A stretch of 64,000 bases of DNA from Sulfopaludibacter sp035551455 (GCA_035551455.1 DASZMZ010000083.1:1-64000), one strand, 5' to 3'; shown: positions 54,534 to 63,730, numbered from the stretch's first letter. Notes: generated by a model from the sequence alone, not told the origin. A program made the numbers and translations.

Positions 54534-56150
54534 ATGAAGAAATCGCTGCTTTTCCTTCTCGCGTTGCCGCTTGTCTCCCTCGCGGCGGATCGAGCTTTTG
54601 ACGTCGTGGTTTACGGCGGTACCGCGGGCGGCGTGATTGCCTCCGTCTCCGCCGCGCGCGAGGGATTGCATACCGCCCTCATCGAACCGGGCAGGCACCT
54701 GGGCGGCATGGTCTCCGGCGGTCTGGGGTGGACGGACTATGGCAAGAAGGAAGTGATCGGCGGCTATGCCCTGGAGTTCTACCTGCGCGTGGGACGCCAC
54801 TACCAACTGGGACGGTACGGGCAGGATATCGGCTGGCTGCACGAGCCTCACGTGGCGGAGGACATTCTGCGGCAGATGGCGCGCGAGGCCGGCGTCGAGG
54901 TGTTCGAGCAGTCGCGCCTGAAAGAGAAAGGCGGCGTGCGCAAGGCCGGCACTCAGGTACAGGAAATTTCGATGGAGAACGGCGACACATTCCGCGCGAA
55001 GGTCTTCATCGATTCGAGCTACGAAGGCGACCTGATGGCGCAATCGGGGATCACCTACACGTATGGGCGCGAGGGTCGTGCGCAGTATGACGAATCGCTG
55101 GCGGGGGTGCGCGACCGGACGCCACTGCATCAGTTTTCGGTGGACCTTTCGCCGTTGGACGCCGCGGGCAAACTGCTGCCGGAGATTTCTTCGCGCCAAC
55201 TGCCTCCCGCGGGGACGGCCGACAAGGCGGTGCAGGCGTACAACTATCGCATGTGTTTTACGGATGTGCCGGAAAATCGCGTGGCCTTCGCCGCGCCTCC
55301 GGGCTACAATCCGCAGCGGTACGCGTTGTTCGCGCGATTGATGCAGGCGCGCATGAAGACGGAAGGCAAGCCGCCCATTCTGAACTCCGTGATGAAGGTG
55401 GATCGCATTCCGAACGGCAAGACGGACGTCAACAATAACGGCCCCTTTTCCACCGATTATCTGGGCGGAAGCTGGGACTATCCCGACGCCACGTATGCCC
55501 GCCGCGCCGAGATCTGGCAGCAGCACAAGCTGTATCAACAGGGCTTCTTCTACTTCGTTGCCAACGATGCGCAGGTGCCCGAAGCTCTGCGGCAGGAGAT
55601 GAATCGCTGGGGTCTGTGCAAGGACGAATTCACCGACACGGATCACTGGCCCAATCAGTTGTACATCCGCGAATCGCGCCGCATGGTGGGCGAGTACGTG
55701 ATGGTGCAGAAGGATCTGCAGACGGAACTGACCAAGCCCGACGCCATCGGCATGGGGTCCTACAACAGCGACTCGCACAACGTGGAGCGAATCGTGGACG
55801 CCGGCGGCTTCGTGCGCAATGAAGGCGATATGCAGGTGGCGGTGAAGCCATACCAGATTCCGTTCCGCATCATGCTGCCCAAGCGGTCGGAAGCCACCAA
55901 TGTGCTGGTGCCGGTGGCATTTTCGGCCAGCCACGTGGCGTACTCGTCGGTGCGCATGGAGCCGCAGTATATGATTCTGGGACAGGCGGCGGGCGTGGCG
56001 GCGAAGATGGCGATCGCCGCGTCCAGCAGCGTACAGTCGATTGCCCCAGAGACGCTGGTGGAGCGGTTGAAGGCGCAAGGCGCCATCACCGAGTATCTGC
56101 CATCGGGCCAGGCGCGATCCATTCAGATCGCGCAGCAGCACATTCGGTGA
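54534..56150 (+). CDS. exported FAD-dependent oxidoreductase (FAD_oxidored/pfam12831 type)
   Basis: 538 residues. Signal peptide MKKSLLFLLALPLVSLAAD. FAD Rossmann motif FDVVVYGGTAGGVIASVSAA, then REGLHTALIEPGRHLGGMVS, characteristic of pfam12831 proteins once called xanthan-lyase-like. KVFIDSSYEGDLMAQSGITY and the late MILGQAAGVAAKMAIAASSS complete the pattern. The substrate is unknown; these enzymes are abundant in Acidobacteria and Planctomycetes beside polysaccharide genes. It is divergent from the NamZ fusion. Confidence 0.85.
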   Translation: MKKSLLFLLALPLVSLAADRAFDVVVYGGTAGGVIASVSAAREGLHTALIEPGRHLGGMVSGGLGWTDYGKKEVIGGYALEFYLRVGRHYQLGRYGQDIGWLHEPHVAEDILRQMAREAGVEVFEQSRLKEKGGVRKAGTQVQEISMENGDTFRAKVFIDSSYEGDLMAQSGITYTYGREGRAQYDESLAGVRDRTPLHQFSVDLSPLDAAGKLLPEISSRQLPPAGTADKAVQAYNYRMCFTDVPENRVAFAAPPGYNPQRYALFARLMQARMKTEGKPPILNSVMKVDRIPNGKTDVNNNGPFSTDYLGGSWDYPDATYARRAEIWQQHKLYQQGFFYFVANDAQVPEALRQEMNRWGLCKDEFTDTDHWPNQLYIRESRRMVGEYVMVQKDLQTELTKPDAIGMGSYNSDSHNVERIVDAGGFVRNEGDMQVAVKPYQIPFRIMLPKRSEATNVLVPVAFSASHVAYSSVRMEPQYMILGQAAGVAAKMAIAASSSVQSIAPETLVERLKAQGAITEYLPSGQARSIQIAQQHIR

Positions 56151-56177
56151 CGACTTTCGGGTTGGACGGCTCCGGCG

Positions 56178-58997
56178 TTACCGGTTTGACGGCTCCAGGG
56201 GCGTCACTTCGACGGTCTGCGGTTTGCCCACCGGCGTAAATGTTCCACCCGCGAGTTTCCCTAAAGTGACTGTGTAAGTGCCGGGGCGGACGAGCGGTCC
56301 GGACCTGCCTCCACGACCTCCGAAACCGCCGCGCCCACCACCGCCGCCGCCGCGTCCCCCGCCGCCCGCACCAGCGGGAGGAGGCGTGGTCTCTTCAGTA
56401 GGCGGCTCGGTAGCTGCCGCCGCGTCTCCTCCGCGGCCGGCGCCGCCGGCGCCACCGCCGCCACCCTGCCGTCCGCCGCGTGCGCCGGCTGGCGCCGGAG
56501 GAGCGGTCTCGCGCAGATCCCACGGAGTGCGATGCAGACCAGCCTTGCTGGCGGCATCGATCTGGCGCACCATCTTGCCGGTGGAATCGTCCAACCTCAG
56601 CACCATCTTGGCGCCGTCCGTCCCCGCGAAATCGTCGCGCAGGTAGTAAGTCAAAAGCGCGCCCGCCGGAGGATTGGGCGAAGCGATGTTATCGCCCTGT
56701 GCCCGGTAGTAGCCGGTCTCATCGTAAGCGCGCGCCGGGCGGCCGACGGCGAACAGCGTGGCCTCTTCCGTGAAGACGTTCGGATCGATCTGGCGCAGGG
56801 CGGCGAAATCGTCAAGCACAAAAAAGCCGCGGCCGAAACTGGCCGCCACCAGGTCGCTCTCCCGCCGCTGAATCTCCAGATCGCGAATCGTGATCGTGGG
56901 CATGCCGCCCTTAATCGGAATCCAATGCCTGCCTCCATCCACCGTGAACGACAGGCCGAATTCGGTGCCGAGGAAAAGCAGATTAGGATTGAGATGGTCC
57001 TGTACGATCGTCCAGACGGGATCGCGCTGCGGCAGGTCGCCCGCAATGCTGGTCCACGAGCGCCCCAGGTCAGTGCTCTTCAAAACGTACGGCTTGAAAT
57101 TGCCCCGCTGGAAATCGTTGACGGTGATGAACACGGTATTCACGTCCACCGGCGAGGGGAAAACATCGGTGACGTAAGTCATGTCGGGGACGCCCGGGAA
57201 TTTCTCGACTTTGCGCCAGTCGAGTCCGTTATTCTCGGAAATGTCGAGCAGTCCGTCGTCGGTGCCCACGAAGATGAGTCCCTCCTTGAGCGGCGATTCG
57301 GCCAGCGCCGTGCCGGTGCCGTACGAATCCGTAAAGGCATTCTTCCACACCGCGTCCGCGCCCCACACCTTGCCCATCACCGGGACCGTGTCGCGATCGA
57401 TATTCCGCGTGATCTCAGGACTGACGAAGCGCCACGTGGCGCCGCGGTCGTCGCTCCGCATCAGCCGATTACCCATGATGTAGAGTCGCGTGTGCGAGTG
57501 CGGGCTGATGATGAAAGGCAAGTCCCAGCGCGAGCGGATCTCGCGCGTCGCGATGGCCGGATGGATGCTGGTGCTCACGCCAGTGCGCAAATCGAGCCGC
57601 AGGCAGCCAATATTTTGGGAGCAGGAGTAGACCGTCGCCGGGTCCTCGGGATCGACGCGCGACTGGTAGCCATCGCCGCCGCCCGTGTTCAGCCAATCGC
57701 TGGTCCGGATGCCGGCGCGGACGTTGGTGCGGGAGGGAACGCCCATCGAGCCGTTGTCCTGCGTGCCGCCGTAAATGTTGTAAAAGGGAAGTCCGTTATC
57801 CGCGGTGCCGCGGTAGAACTGAGTGACCGGAATATTGTTGAAGTGGCGCCATGTGCGGCCGTGATCGTAAGACTCCCAGAGTCCGCCGTCGTTGCCCACC
57901 ATCAGGTGCAGCTTGTCGGTGGGGTCGAACGTGATCGAGTGGTTATCGGAGTGGATCTGGAAGTTGGCGTTGTTGATGGTCTTGCCGCCATCGGGCGTGA
58001 GCCGGATCGCCGTGTCCATAATGTACACGTGATCGAATTCAAACGGATCGGCGTAAATCTCGCCGTAGTATTCCGGATCCTGCAAGCTCCAATCGCCCAT
58101 GTGTACCCAGTGGGCGCCCCCATCTTCGGAGCGGTAGAACTCGGTCTTCTGGTCCGCGCGGTGCACGGCGACGGTGGCGTACAGCACGTCGGGCTTCTCT
58201 GGTGAGACGGCGATGGCGATACGGCCTTTATCGGCGATGGGCAGGCCTTCGTTGATCTTGCTCCAGCGATTGCCGCCGTCCGTGGTCTTGTAGATGCCGG
58301 ATTCGGGACCACCGGCCACGATGACGCTGGTGTTGCGCCGGCGCTGGTAGGCCGCCGCGTACATGACGTTGGGATTGCGCGGGTCGATATCGAGATCGGT
58401 GATGCCGGTGTTCTCGCTGACCTGGAGAATGGGCTTCCAGGTGGCGCCGCCGTCGGTAGTTTTGTAAAGGCCGCGGTCGCCTCCGGGCGAGAAGAGCGGA
58501 CCCTGCGAGGCCACGTACACGGTATTCGAATTCCGCGGATCAATCAGAATCTTCGCGATGTGTTCGGAGTTAGGCAGGCCCACGTTCTTCCAGGTTTGGC
58601 CGGCATCAGTGCTCTTATAAATGCCGTCGCCGTAGCCGATGGCGCGCTGCGCCTGATTCTCGCCGCTGCCCAGCCAGATGGTGTCGGGATTCTTCGGGTC
58701 AATGGTGACGCAGCCCAGCGAGTAGGAGCCGGCGCCATCGAAGACGGGCTGGAAGTTCAGCCCGTGATTCACGGTCTTCCACAAGCCGCCCGAAGCCGAG
58801 GCGACGTACCAGACGCTCCGGTTGCGCGGATCGATGGCCACGTCGGCAATGCGGCCGCTGGTGAAAGTCCCGGGAATATTGCGCATTTCGAGTGCGCGGA
58901 ACGTATCCGCGGTCATGCGCGAGGCGTTCTGTTGGGCCAGAGTGAGGCCGAGCGAGAGCAGGGCGACAGGTATCGCTACGAATAAGGTGCGTTTCAT
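56178..58997 (-). CDS. secreted VPS10/BNR-repeat protein with Gly/Arg-rich insert
   Basis: 939 residues from the ATG at 58997 (signal peptide MKRTLFVAIPVALLSLGLTL). Around ten BNR/VPS10 (sortilin-like) propeller motifs of the type SxDGGxTW: KSTDAGQTWKNVG, KTTDGGATWKPI, RSEDGGAHWVHMG, RSDDRGATWRFVS, KSTDLGRSWTSIA. A low-complexity region near residue 870-915 is built of Gly, Arg, Ala and Pro (GGRQGGGGGAGGAGRGG and GGGRGGGGGGRGGFGGRGGR), followed by a short conserved end LVRPGTYTVTLGKLAGG. Sortilin-like propellers in Acidobacteria and Bacteroidetes are of unknown role, probably protein or glycan binding outside the cell. Confidence 0.87.
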   Translation of the reverse strand: MKRTLFVAIPVALLSLGLTLAQQNASRMTADTFRALEMRNIPGTFTSGRIADVAIDPRNRSVWYVASASGGLWKTVNHGLNFQPVFDGAGSYSLGCVTIDPKNPDTIWLGSGENQAQRAIGYGDGIYKSTDAGQTWKNVGLPNSEHIAKILIDPRNSNTVYVASQGPLFSPGGDRGLYKTTDGGATWKPILQVSENTGITDLDIDPRNPNVMYAAAYQRRRNTSVIVAGGPESGIYKTTDGGNRWSKINEGLPIADKGRIAIAVSPEKPDVLYATVAVHRADQKTEFYRSEDGGAHWVHMGDWSLQDPEYYGEIYADPFEFDHVYIMDTAIRLTPDGGKTINNANFQIHSDNHSITFDPTDKLHLMVGNDGGLWESYDHGRTWRHFNNIPVTQFYRGTADNGLPFYNIYGGTQDNGSMGVPSRTNVRAGIRTSDWLNTGGGDGYQSRVDPEDPATVYSCSQNIGCLRLDLRTGVSTSIHPAIATREIRSRWDLPFIISPHSHTRLYIMGNRLMRSDDRGATWRFVSPEITRNIDRDTVPVMGKVWGADAVWKNAFTDSYGTGTALAESPLKEGLIFVGTDDGLLDISENNGLDWRKVEKFPGVPDMTYVTDVFPSPVDVNTVFITVNDFQRGNFKPYVLKSTDLGRSWTSIAGDLPQRDPVWTIVQDHLNPNLLFLGTEFGLSFTVDGGRHWIPIKGGMPTITIRDLEIQRRESDLVAASFGRGFFVLDDFAALRQIDPNVFTEEATLFAVGRPARAYDETGYYRAQGDNIASPNPPAGALLTYYLRDDFAGTDGAKMVLRLDDSTGKMVRQIDAASKAGLHRTPWDLRETAPPAPAGARGGRQGGGGGAGGAGRGGDAAAATEPPTEETTPPPAGAGGGGRGGGGGGRGGFGGRGGRSGPLVRPGTYTVTLGKLAGGTFTPVGKPQTVEVTPLEPSNR

Positions 58998-59060
58998 GGG
59001 TCTAAGCGTCCAAGTATATTCAATTGGGGCGTTGCCAGGGAAGCTGAAGTAACATACCTT

Positions 59061-60170
59061 ATGCACATTTCACGGCGGGGATTCGTCGCAGGAGCCGGAG
59101 CGATGCTGGCGGGATGCGCTACGCGGCGCGTCGCGGTAGCGCCCCCGGCCGCGGTGCCGCACCTGGCCAAGGTGAACGTGTCCCCCGACCGCGTCATTCG
59201 GACCCTCGCCGGACTGCGGCCGTTTCGTCCGTCGGGCTTCGTCGTGCGCGCCGAAAAAATGGGTGACAAACTCGTCGTGCACAACTACGGACACGGCGGG
59301 TCGGGCATCACGCTGTCCTGGGGCACGTCGCTGCTGGCCGTCCAGGAGGCGGCGAATTCGGAGGCGCGCGATTGCGCCGTCATCGGCTGCGGGGTGATGG
59401 GACTGAGCACGGCTCGGCTGCTCCAACTGCGCGGCTACAATCCCACGATTTACGCCAAAGACTTGCCGCCATCCACGACGTCGAATGTCGCCGGCGGATT
59501 GTGGGAGCCGGTCTCGCTGTTCGATGCCAACCGCGTCACACCGGAATTCCGCCGTCAGTACGTGGAGGCGGCCCGGCTGTCGCATCGCCGGTACCAATCG
59601 CTGGCGGGGGATCGATACGGTGTGAAGTGGCTGCCCATGTATACCCTGTCGGAGACGGAAATTCGGCCGCCCGCGCCGGACAATCCGGCCAGCGATATCG
59701 AGTCACTGTATCCCGAGATCCGCACGCTGGGACCGGGCGAGCATCCCTTTCCCGTGCCGTTCGTCAGGCGGCGCTACAGCATGCTGATTGAGCCGGCCAT
59801 CTATCTGCAGGCGCTGATCCGCGATTTTCAGTTGAGCGGCGGCCATATCGTGGTCCGCGAATTTCAAGCGTCGAGCCAGTTGCTGGGACTGCGCGAAAGC
59901 CTGATTTTCAATTGCACGGGGTTGGGCGCGCGCGAGCTCTTTGGCGATACCGAACTGATGCCCATTAAGGGACAACTGGCCTTCCTGCTGCCGCAGCCCG
60001 AGGTGGACTATATGACTCTCGGACCCACAGGCTACATGTTTCCGCGACACGACGGCATTCTGCTCGGCGGCAGTTTTGAGCGCGGCGTCGAGAACACCGA
60101 AGTAGTGCCGGAGACAATCGCCCGGATCCTGCAGGAGAGCAGTCGGGTGTTCGGCGGCATGCGAGGCTGA
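59061..60170 (+). CDS. circularly permuted D-amino-acid-oxidase-like Tat lipoprotein
   Basis: 369 residues. A twin-arginine leader (SRRGFVAGAGAMLAGC) ends in a lipobox LAGC, so the protein is probably exported folded with FAD and anchored by lipid. Residues 45-97 hold the DAO block GLRPFRPSGF plus HNYGHGGSGITLSWG, normally at the C-terminus of D-amino-acid oxidases. The Rossmann FAD motif (CAVIGCGVMGLSTARLLQLR), normally at residue 1-30, comes only at about 105. The chain ends at ARILQESSRVFGGMRG, just where GLRP would begin in the usual order. TAACAT ends five bases before the ATG and there is no Shine-Dalgarno. It is convergent with the selenoprotein candidate. Confidence 0.85.
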   Translation: MHISRRGFVAGAGAMLAGCATRRVAVAPPAAVPHLAKVNVSPDRVIRTLAGLRPFRPSGFVVRAEKMGDKLVVHNYGHGGSGITLSWGTSLLAVQEAANSEARDCAVIGCGVMGLSTARLLQLRGYNPTIYAKDLPPSTTSNVAGGLWEPVSLFDANRVTPEFRRQYVEAARLSHRRYQSLAGDRYGVKWLPMYTLSETEIRPPAPDNPASDIESLYPEIRTLGPGEHPFPVPFVRRRYSMLIEPAIYLQALIRDFQLSGGHIVVREFQASSQLLGLRESLIFNCTGLGARELFGDTELMPIKGQLAFLLPQPEVDYMTLGPTGYMFPRHDGILLGGSFERGVENTEVVPETIARILQESSRVFGGMRG

Positions 60171-60174
60171 AGGT

Positions 60175-60708
60175 CTACTTCTTTTGGTTCCGGAGATAGT
60201 TTTCCAGGAGCTTCATTTCGTCGCTTGTGATATCTGGTGCGGCCTTCTTCACCATCACCAGGAACCAGTCGACTTCGTGGGGTTCAGACGGGTGGCCTAT
60301 GTTGCCGGGCTTGTGCTTGTCGTCTCCCGGATAGATGGAGTTGACGATGGTATCCCCTTGAGCGTCCAGGAAGGCGAGGAAGGGAAGGCCGGCTTGCTTG
60401 CCGCCCACCTGGGCCATCACGTCTTCGCCGCCGGGATTGTCCAGCGCGGCTTTCTCCTTCTGTTCCTGCACATCGAGGCGGGCCTGAATGAAATATTTAT
60501 CGAAGATGGGCTTGATTTCCGGAGTCTCGATAAACTTATCGAGTTTGTGGCACCAACCTCACCACGAGGCGTGGAAGATGAGAAAAATACTCTTGTGCTG
60601 CTGGGCGGCCGACGCCCCGGCAGTCTCCATCACCTGCGACGCCGGCGGCGCGGTTTGGGCCGCAACGGCCATCGCCAGGACCAGACCAAGACCGATGCTA
60701 CGCTTCAT
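60175..60708 (-). CDS. thioredoxin-like protein with in-frame TGA at the catalytic cysteine (candidate selenoprotein)
   Basis: 177 residues if the TGA at 60561-60559 is read as selenocysteine (U50). A signal peptide (MKRSIGLGLVLAMAVAAQ) is followed by IFLIFHASW, U, GWCHKLDKF: the thioredoxin CGWC motif with its first Cys replaced by TGA. The frame then continues without a break through GLPFLAFLD (cis-Pro loop) to a TAA at 60175. Both pieces are in the same frame with no indel, and the second piece is a normal C-terminal half. An 18-base inverted repeat 15 bases after the TGA has the position and shape of a bacterial SECIS. A TACAAT hexamer ends six bases before the ATG. The alternative is a single-base nonsense mutation (TGC to TGA). 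Confidence 0.8.
60526..60543 (-). promoter_or_regulatory. candidate bacterial SECIS element
   Basis: In the minus-strand mRNA, CUCGAUAA and UUAUCGAG flank a central GU. The practical fold is a seven-base-pair stem with the loop AGUU. The loop G lies 24 bases after the UGA, within the 16-37 base range given for bacterial SECIS elements, and the GU in the loop tip matches the contact made by SelB in known cases. It also encodes the residues L-D-K-F-I-E, so the structure is inside the coding sequence, as required in bacteria. Confidence 0.75.
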
Positions 60709-60898
60709 ACCGCAATTGTACAAAATTAGGGACAGACACATTTTTTCACCAAAATGTCGCAGGTGCATTCCGTAGGCTGTGATTGCTTGGGAGGGAATCA
60801 GCCGCTCCGGGTCACCGGGTCGCTGGTTTTGCCGTTCGCCGTCACCTGAAATGGGGCCGAATCGCATTGCGATCGCTGATAGAATCGTGAGATTGCTT

Positions 60899-62707
60899 AT
60901 GACTCTCGACGAAACGCGTAGACGCTTCTTGAGCTGTTTTTCCGGGATCGGACTGGGCGGCACGCTGCTGCCGGGGGTCCTGTGGTCCCAGATGCAGCAG
61001 GACGGCGCGCAGAAGGTGACGCCCGAAATGCTGAAAGGGGCGCTGGGAGTTTCCGGCCTATCCTTCAGCGAGGACGATCAAACGGCGATGTTGCAATCGT
61101 TGAACGGCAGCCTGACGCGCTATGAGGAAATTCGCAATCTGCATATTCCCAATAACGTGGCGCCGCCGTTCTACTTCAGTCCGCTGACTCCGGGAATGAA
61201 GGTCAATCGCACGCGCGAGCCGCTGCGTTTCAGCACGCCCGCGGTGAAGCGTCCGGCCAATCTGGAAGACGCGGCCTTCTGGCCCATCACGCAGCTTGCG
61301 CAACTGATCAAGACGCGGCAGGCGACGTCCACCGAACTGACGAAGATGTACCTGGCGCGGCTGCACAAGTACAACGAGAAGCTGAACTGCGTGGTGACGT
61401 TTTTGGACGAAGTGGCGCTGGCGCAGGCCAAACAGGCCGATTCGGAAATTGCGGCCGGCAAGTACAAAGGTCCGCTACACGGGATTCCGTGGGGCGCCAA
61501 GGACATCATCGCGGTCAAGGGCTATAAGACGACGTGGGGCTCGGGCGCCTACAAGGATCAGATGCTGGACGAAGAGGCGAGCCTCGTCGAGATGCTGCGC
61601 GATGCGGGCGCGGTGCTCCTGGCGAAGCTGACCACGGGAGAACTGGCGCAGGGCGACCAGTGGTTCGGCGGACAGACGAAAAATCCGTGGAATCTGGAAC
61701 AGGGGTCGAGTGGATCGTCGGCGGGTCCCGCATCGGCAACGGCCGCGGGACTGGTGGCATTCGGGATTGGCAGCGAGACCAGCGGATCCATTCTGAGTCC
61801 TTCGGCGCGCTGCGGAGTTACCGGGTTGCGACCGACGTTCGGCCGCATCAGCCGCTATGGGGTGATGGCGCTCTCGTGGACGCAGGACCGGATGGGTCCG
61901 CTGTGCCGGTATGCCGAAGATTGCGCGCTGGTAATGAGTGTGATCGCGCGCCCGGATGGACGCGATCTCAGCGTCACCGAGATTCCGTTCAACTACAATA
62001 CCCACCTGGATATTCGCAAGCTGCGCGTGGGCTATCTCGAAGGCGGCTTCGAGGAGACGCGCGACCCGCTGGCGAAGAAGGCGGACGAGCAGTCCGTGGA
62101 ACAGATCCAGTCGCTGGGGTTCAAACTGGTGCCCGTGAAGGTGCCTGAGTGGACCATCGACACTTCCAGTATCGGTGTGGAATCGGGCGTGTTTTTCGAC
62201 GACCTGATCCGCTCGGGCCGCGACAAGCAGATGACGAATCCGGGGCGCGCCGCGAGTTTCCGGTCGAGCCGCCTGACTCCGGCGGTGGAGTATCTGCAAG
62301 GCCAGCGTGCGCGCAGCATGATGATGGCGAAACTGGCGGAGGCCACGGCGGACGTGGACGTCTACCTGGTGCCGGTGAATTCCGGCGGCGGTGGCGGCGG
62401 CGCGGCTGGACGGGGACGCGGTGCGGCGGGGGCCGGTGCGACTGCGGCGGCCGGTGCGGCGGCGGGACGGGGTCGCGGCGGCGGGGGTGCCGGGGCCAAT
62501 CGCAGCGTGGTGGGCCGCCATTTCGGCATGGCGAATCTGGCCTGCTATCCGGCGCTCAACGTGGTGAACGGCTTTGCCGAGAGCGGCAGTCCGCTGAATA
62601 TCACTTTCTACGCGCGGCCCTACGGCGAGGCCGACCTGCTGGCCTTCGGCAAGGCTTACCAGGATGCCGCGGGCTTCCATTTGAAACATCCCGCGTTGAC
62701 GGCGTGA
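60899..62707 (+). CDS. exported amidase-signature enzyme
   Basis: 602 residues from the ATG at 60899; Tat-like leader TRRRFLSCFSGIGLGGTLLP. The amidase-signature triad is present: Lys201 in GIPWGAKDIIAVKGY, the cis-Ser (about 271) in EQGSSGSSAGPASATAAG, and the nucleophile Ser297 in IGSETSGSILSPSARCG. It would hydrolyse an amide bond in the periplasm; substrate unknown. A low-complexity Gly/Arg/Ala insert (GGGGGGAAGRGRGAAGAGAT and on) interrupts the domain near residue 500-540. The preceding 190 bases hold a TAGAAT hexamer about 13 bases before the start, and no other gene. Confidence 0.87.
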   Translation: MTLDETRRRFLSCFSGIGLGGTLLPGVLWSQMQQDGAQKVTPEMLKGALGVSGLSFSEDDQTAMLQSLNGSLTRYEEIRNLHIPNNVAPPFYFSPLTPGMKVNRTREPLRFSTPAVKRPANLEDAAFWPITQLAQLIKTRQATSTELTKMYLARLHKYNEKLNCVVTFLDEVALAQAKQADSEIAAGKYKGPLHGIPWGAKDIIAVKGYKTTWGSGAYKDQMLDEEASLVEMLRDAGAVLLAKLTTGELAQGDQWFGGQTKNPWNLEQGSSGSSAGPASATAAGLVAFGIGSETSGSILSPSARCGVTGLRPTFGRISRYGVMALSWTQDRMGPLCRYAEDCALVMSVIARPDGRDLSVTEIPFNYNTHLDIRKLRVGYLEGGFEETRDPLAKKADEQSVEQIQSLGFKLVPVKVPEWTIDTSSIGVESGVFFDDLIRSGRDKQMTNPGRAASFRSSRLTPAVEYLQGQRARSMMMAKLAEATADVDVYLVPVNSGGGGGGAAGRGRGAAGAGATAAAGAAAGRGRGGGGAGANRSVVGRHFGMANLACYPALNVVNGFAESGSPLNITFYARPYGEADLLAFGKAYQDAAGFHLKHPALTA

Positions 62708-62710
62708 CGC

Positions 62711-63730
62711 ATGCCTGACGTCATTATTGTGGGCGGAGGTCCGGCCGGTTCCTGCGCCGGGATCCGCTGCGCCCAGCTCGGGCTGAAGGCCGTGATCATT
62801 GAGCGCGAAGCCTTTCCGCGCAATCGTCCGGGCGAATCGCTGCATCCGGGATTCGAGAAAGTGCTGGATCAACTCGACATTCTGGAGACGGTGGCGCAGG
62901 CCGGATTTTTGCGTTTCGACGGCAACTGGGTGACGCACTCGGGCACCACGAGTTTCGAGCCGTTTCCGACGGAGGGCCGCGGACTTCAGGCGTCGCGTCC
63001 CGAGTTCGACGCGCTGCTGCTGGAGTACGCGCGCCGCGCCGGCGTGGAGATTCTGCAGCCCGGCCGCGCTCTGGTGCCGCTCATGAATGGAGCGAAAGTG
63101 GTGGGCGCCGAGACCAGTGCCGGCAAGTTGGAAGCGGCCTTCGTCATCGACGCGGCGGGTCGCGGAAACTGGTTGACGCACCACTTGAATCTGGAGATCC
63201 AGACCCGCTCGCCGCGCTGGATTGCGCACTATTGCTACCTGGAGGGCGAGTGCCCGATTCGCGACGACAATCCCGGCTTCTTCATCGATGACGAGGGCTG
63301 GACGTGGACGGTCCGCGTGCGTCCCGGGCTGTACAACTGGGCACGTCTGAATATTTACGGGACGCCGATCGCGGAGGACTTCGTGGCCGAGGAACTGCGC
63401 GGATTGCGCGTGGTATCGCCCGTGCAGTCGGCGGACGTCACGTGGCGCCTCGTTCCGCAATGCGCCGGGGAAGGGTATTTCCTGTGCGGCGATGCGGCGG
63501 CGGTTCTCGACCCGACGTCGTCGCATGGGGTCGTGAAGGCGATCACTTCCGGGATTCTGGCGGCGGACCGGGCGGCGCAGGTGCTGAAGGATGGACGCGA
63601 TGCGGAAGAGGCGGCGTACGAGTTCCGGCAGATTTTCGCGGACTGGTTTGCGTACGATGCCGGGCGGTTGAAAGTGGATTACGCGAGGATGTTCGGCGAC
63701 CGGATCGCGGCGCGGCTGAACTGCGCGTAA
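62711..63730 (+). CDS. FAD-dependent oxidoreductase, geranylgeranyl-reductase/halogenase-like
   Basis: 339 residues, starting three bases after the amidase stop, so probably one operon. N-terminal FAD motif DVIIVGGGPAGSCAGIRCAQ, then EREAFPRNRPGESLHPG, and the late GD motif GYFLCGDAAAVLDPTSSHGV, which together place it among the class A flavoprotein monooxygenases, geranylgeranyl reductases and tryptophan halogenases. The halogenase Lys and WxWxIP motifs are not evident (GWTWTVRV is near), so it is more likely a reductase or hydroxylase. No signal peptide. Confidence 0.8.
   Translation: MPDVIIVGGGPAGSCAGIRCAQLGLKAVIIEREAFPRNRPGESLHPGFEKVLDQLDILETVAQAGFLRFDGNWVTHSGTTSFEPFPTEGRGLQASRPEFDALLLEYARRAGVEILQPGRALVPLMNGAKVVGAETSAGKLEAAFVIDAAGRGNWLTHHLNLEIQTRSPRWIAHYCYLEGECPIRDDNPGFFIDDEGWTWTVRVRPGLYNWARLNIYGTPIAEDFVAEELRGLRVVSPVQSADVTWRLVPQCAGEGYFLCGDAAAVLDPTSSHGVVKAITSGILAADRAAQVLKDGRDAEEAAYEFRQIFADWFAYDAGRLKVDYARMFGDRIAARLNCA

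Noticed and set aside
60559..60561. Plain pseudogene or nonsense mutation as the explanation for the TGA in the thioredoxin-like gene
   Set aside because: Not fully excluded, but the TGA is exactly at the active-site Cys, the rest of the frame is intact and a SECIS-like hairpin follows, so selenocysteine is preferred.
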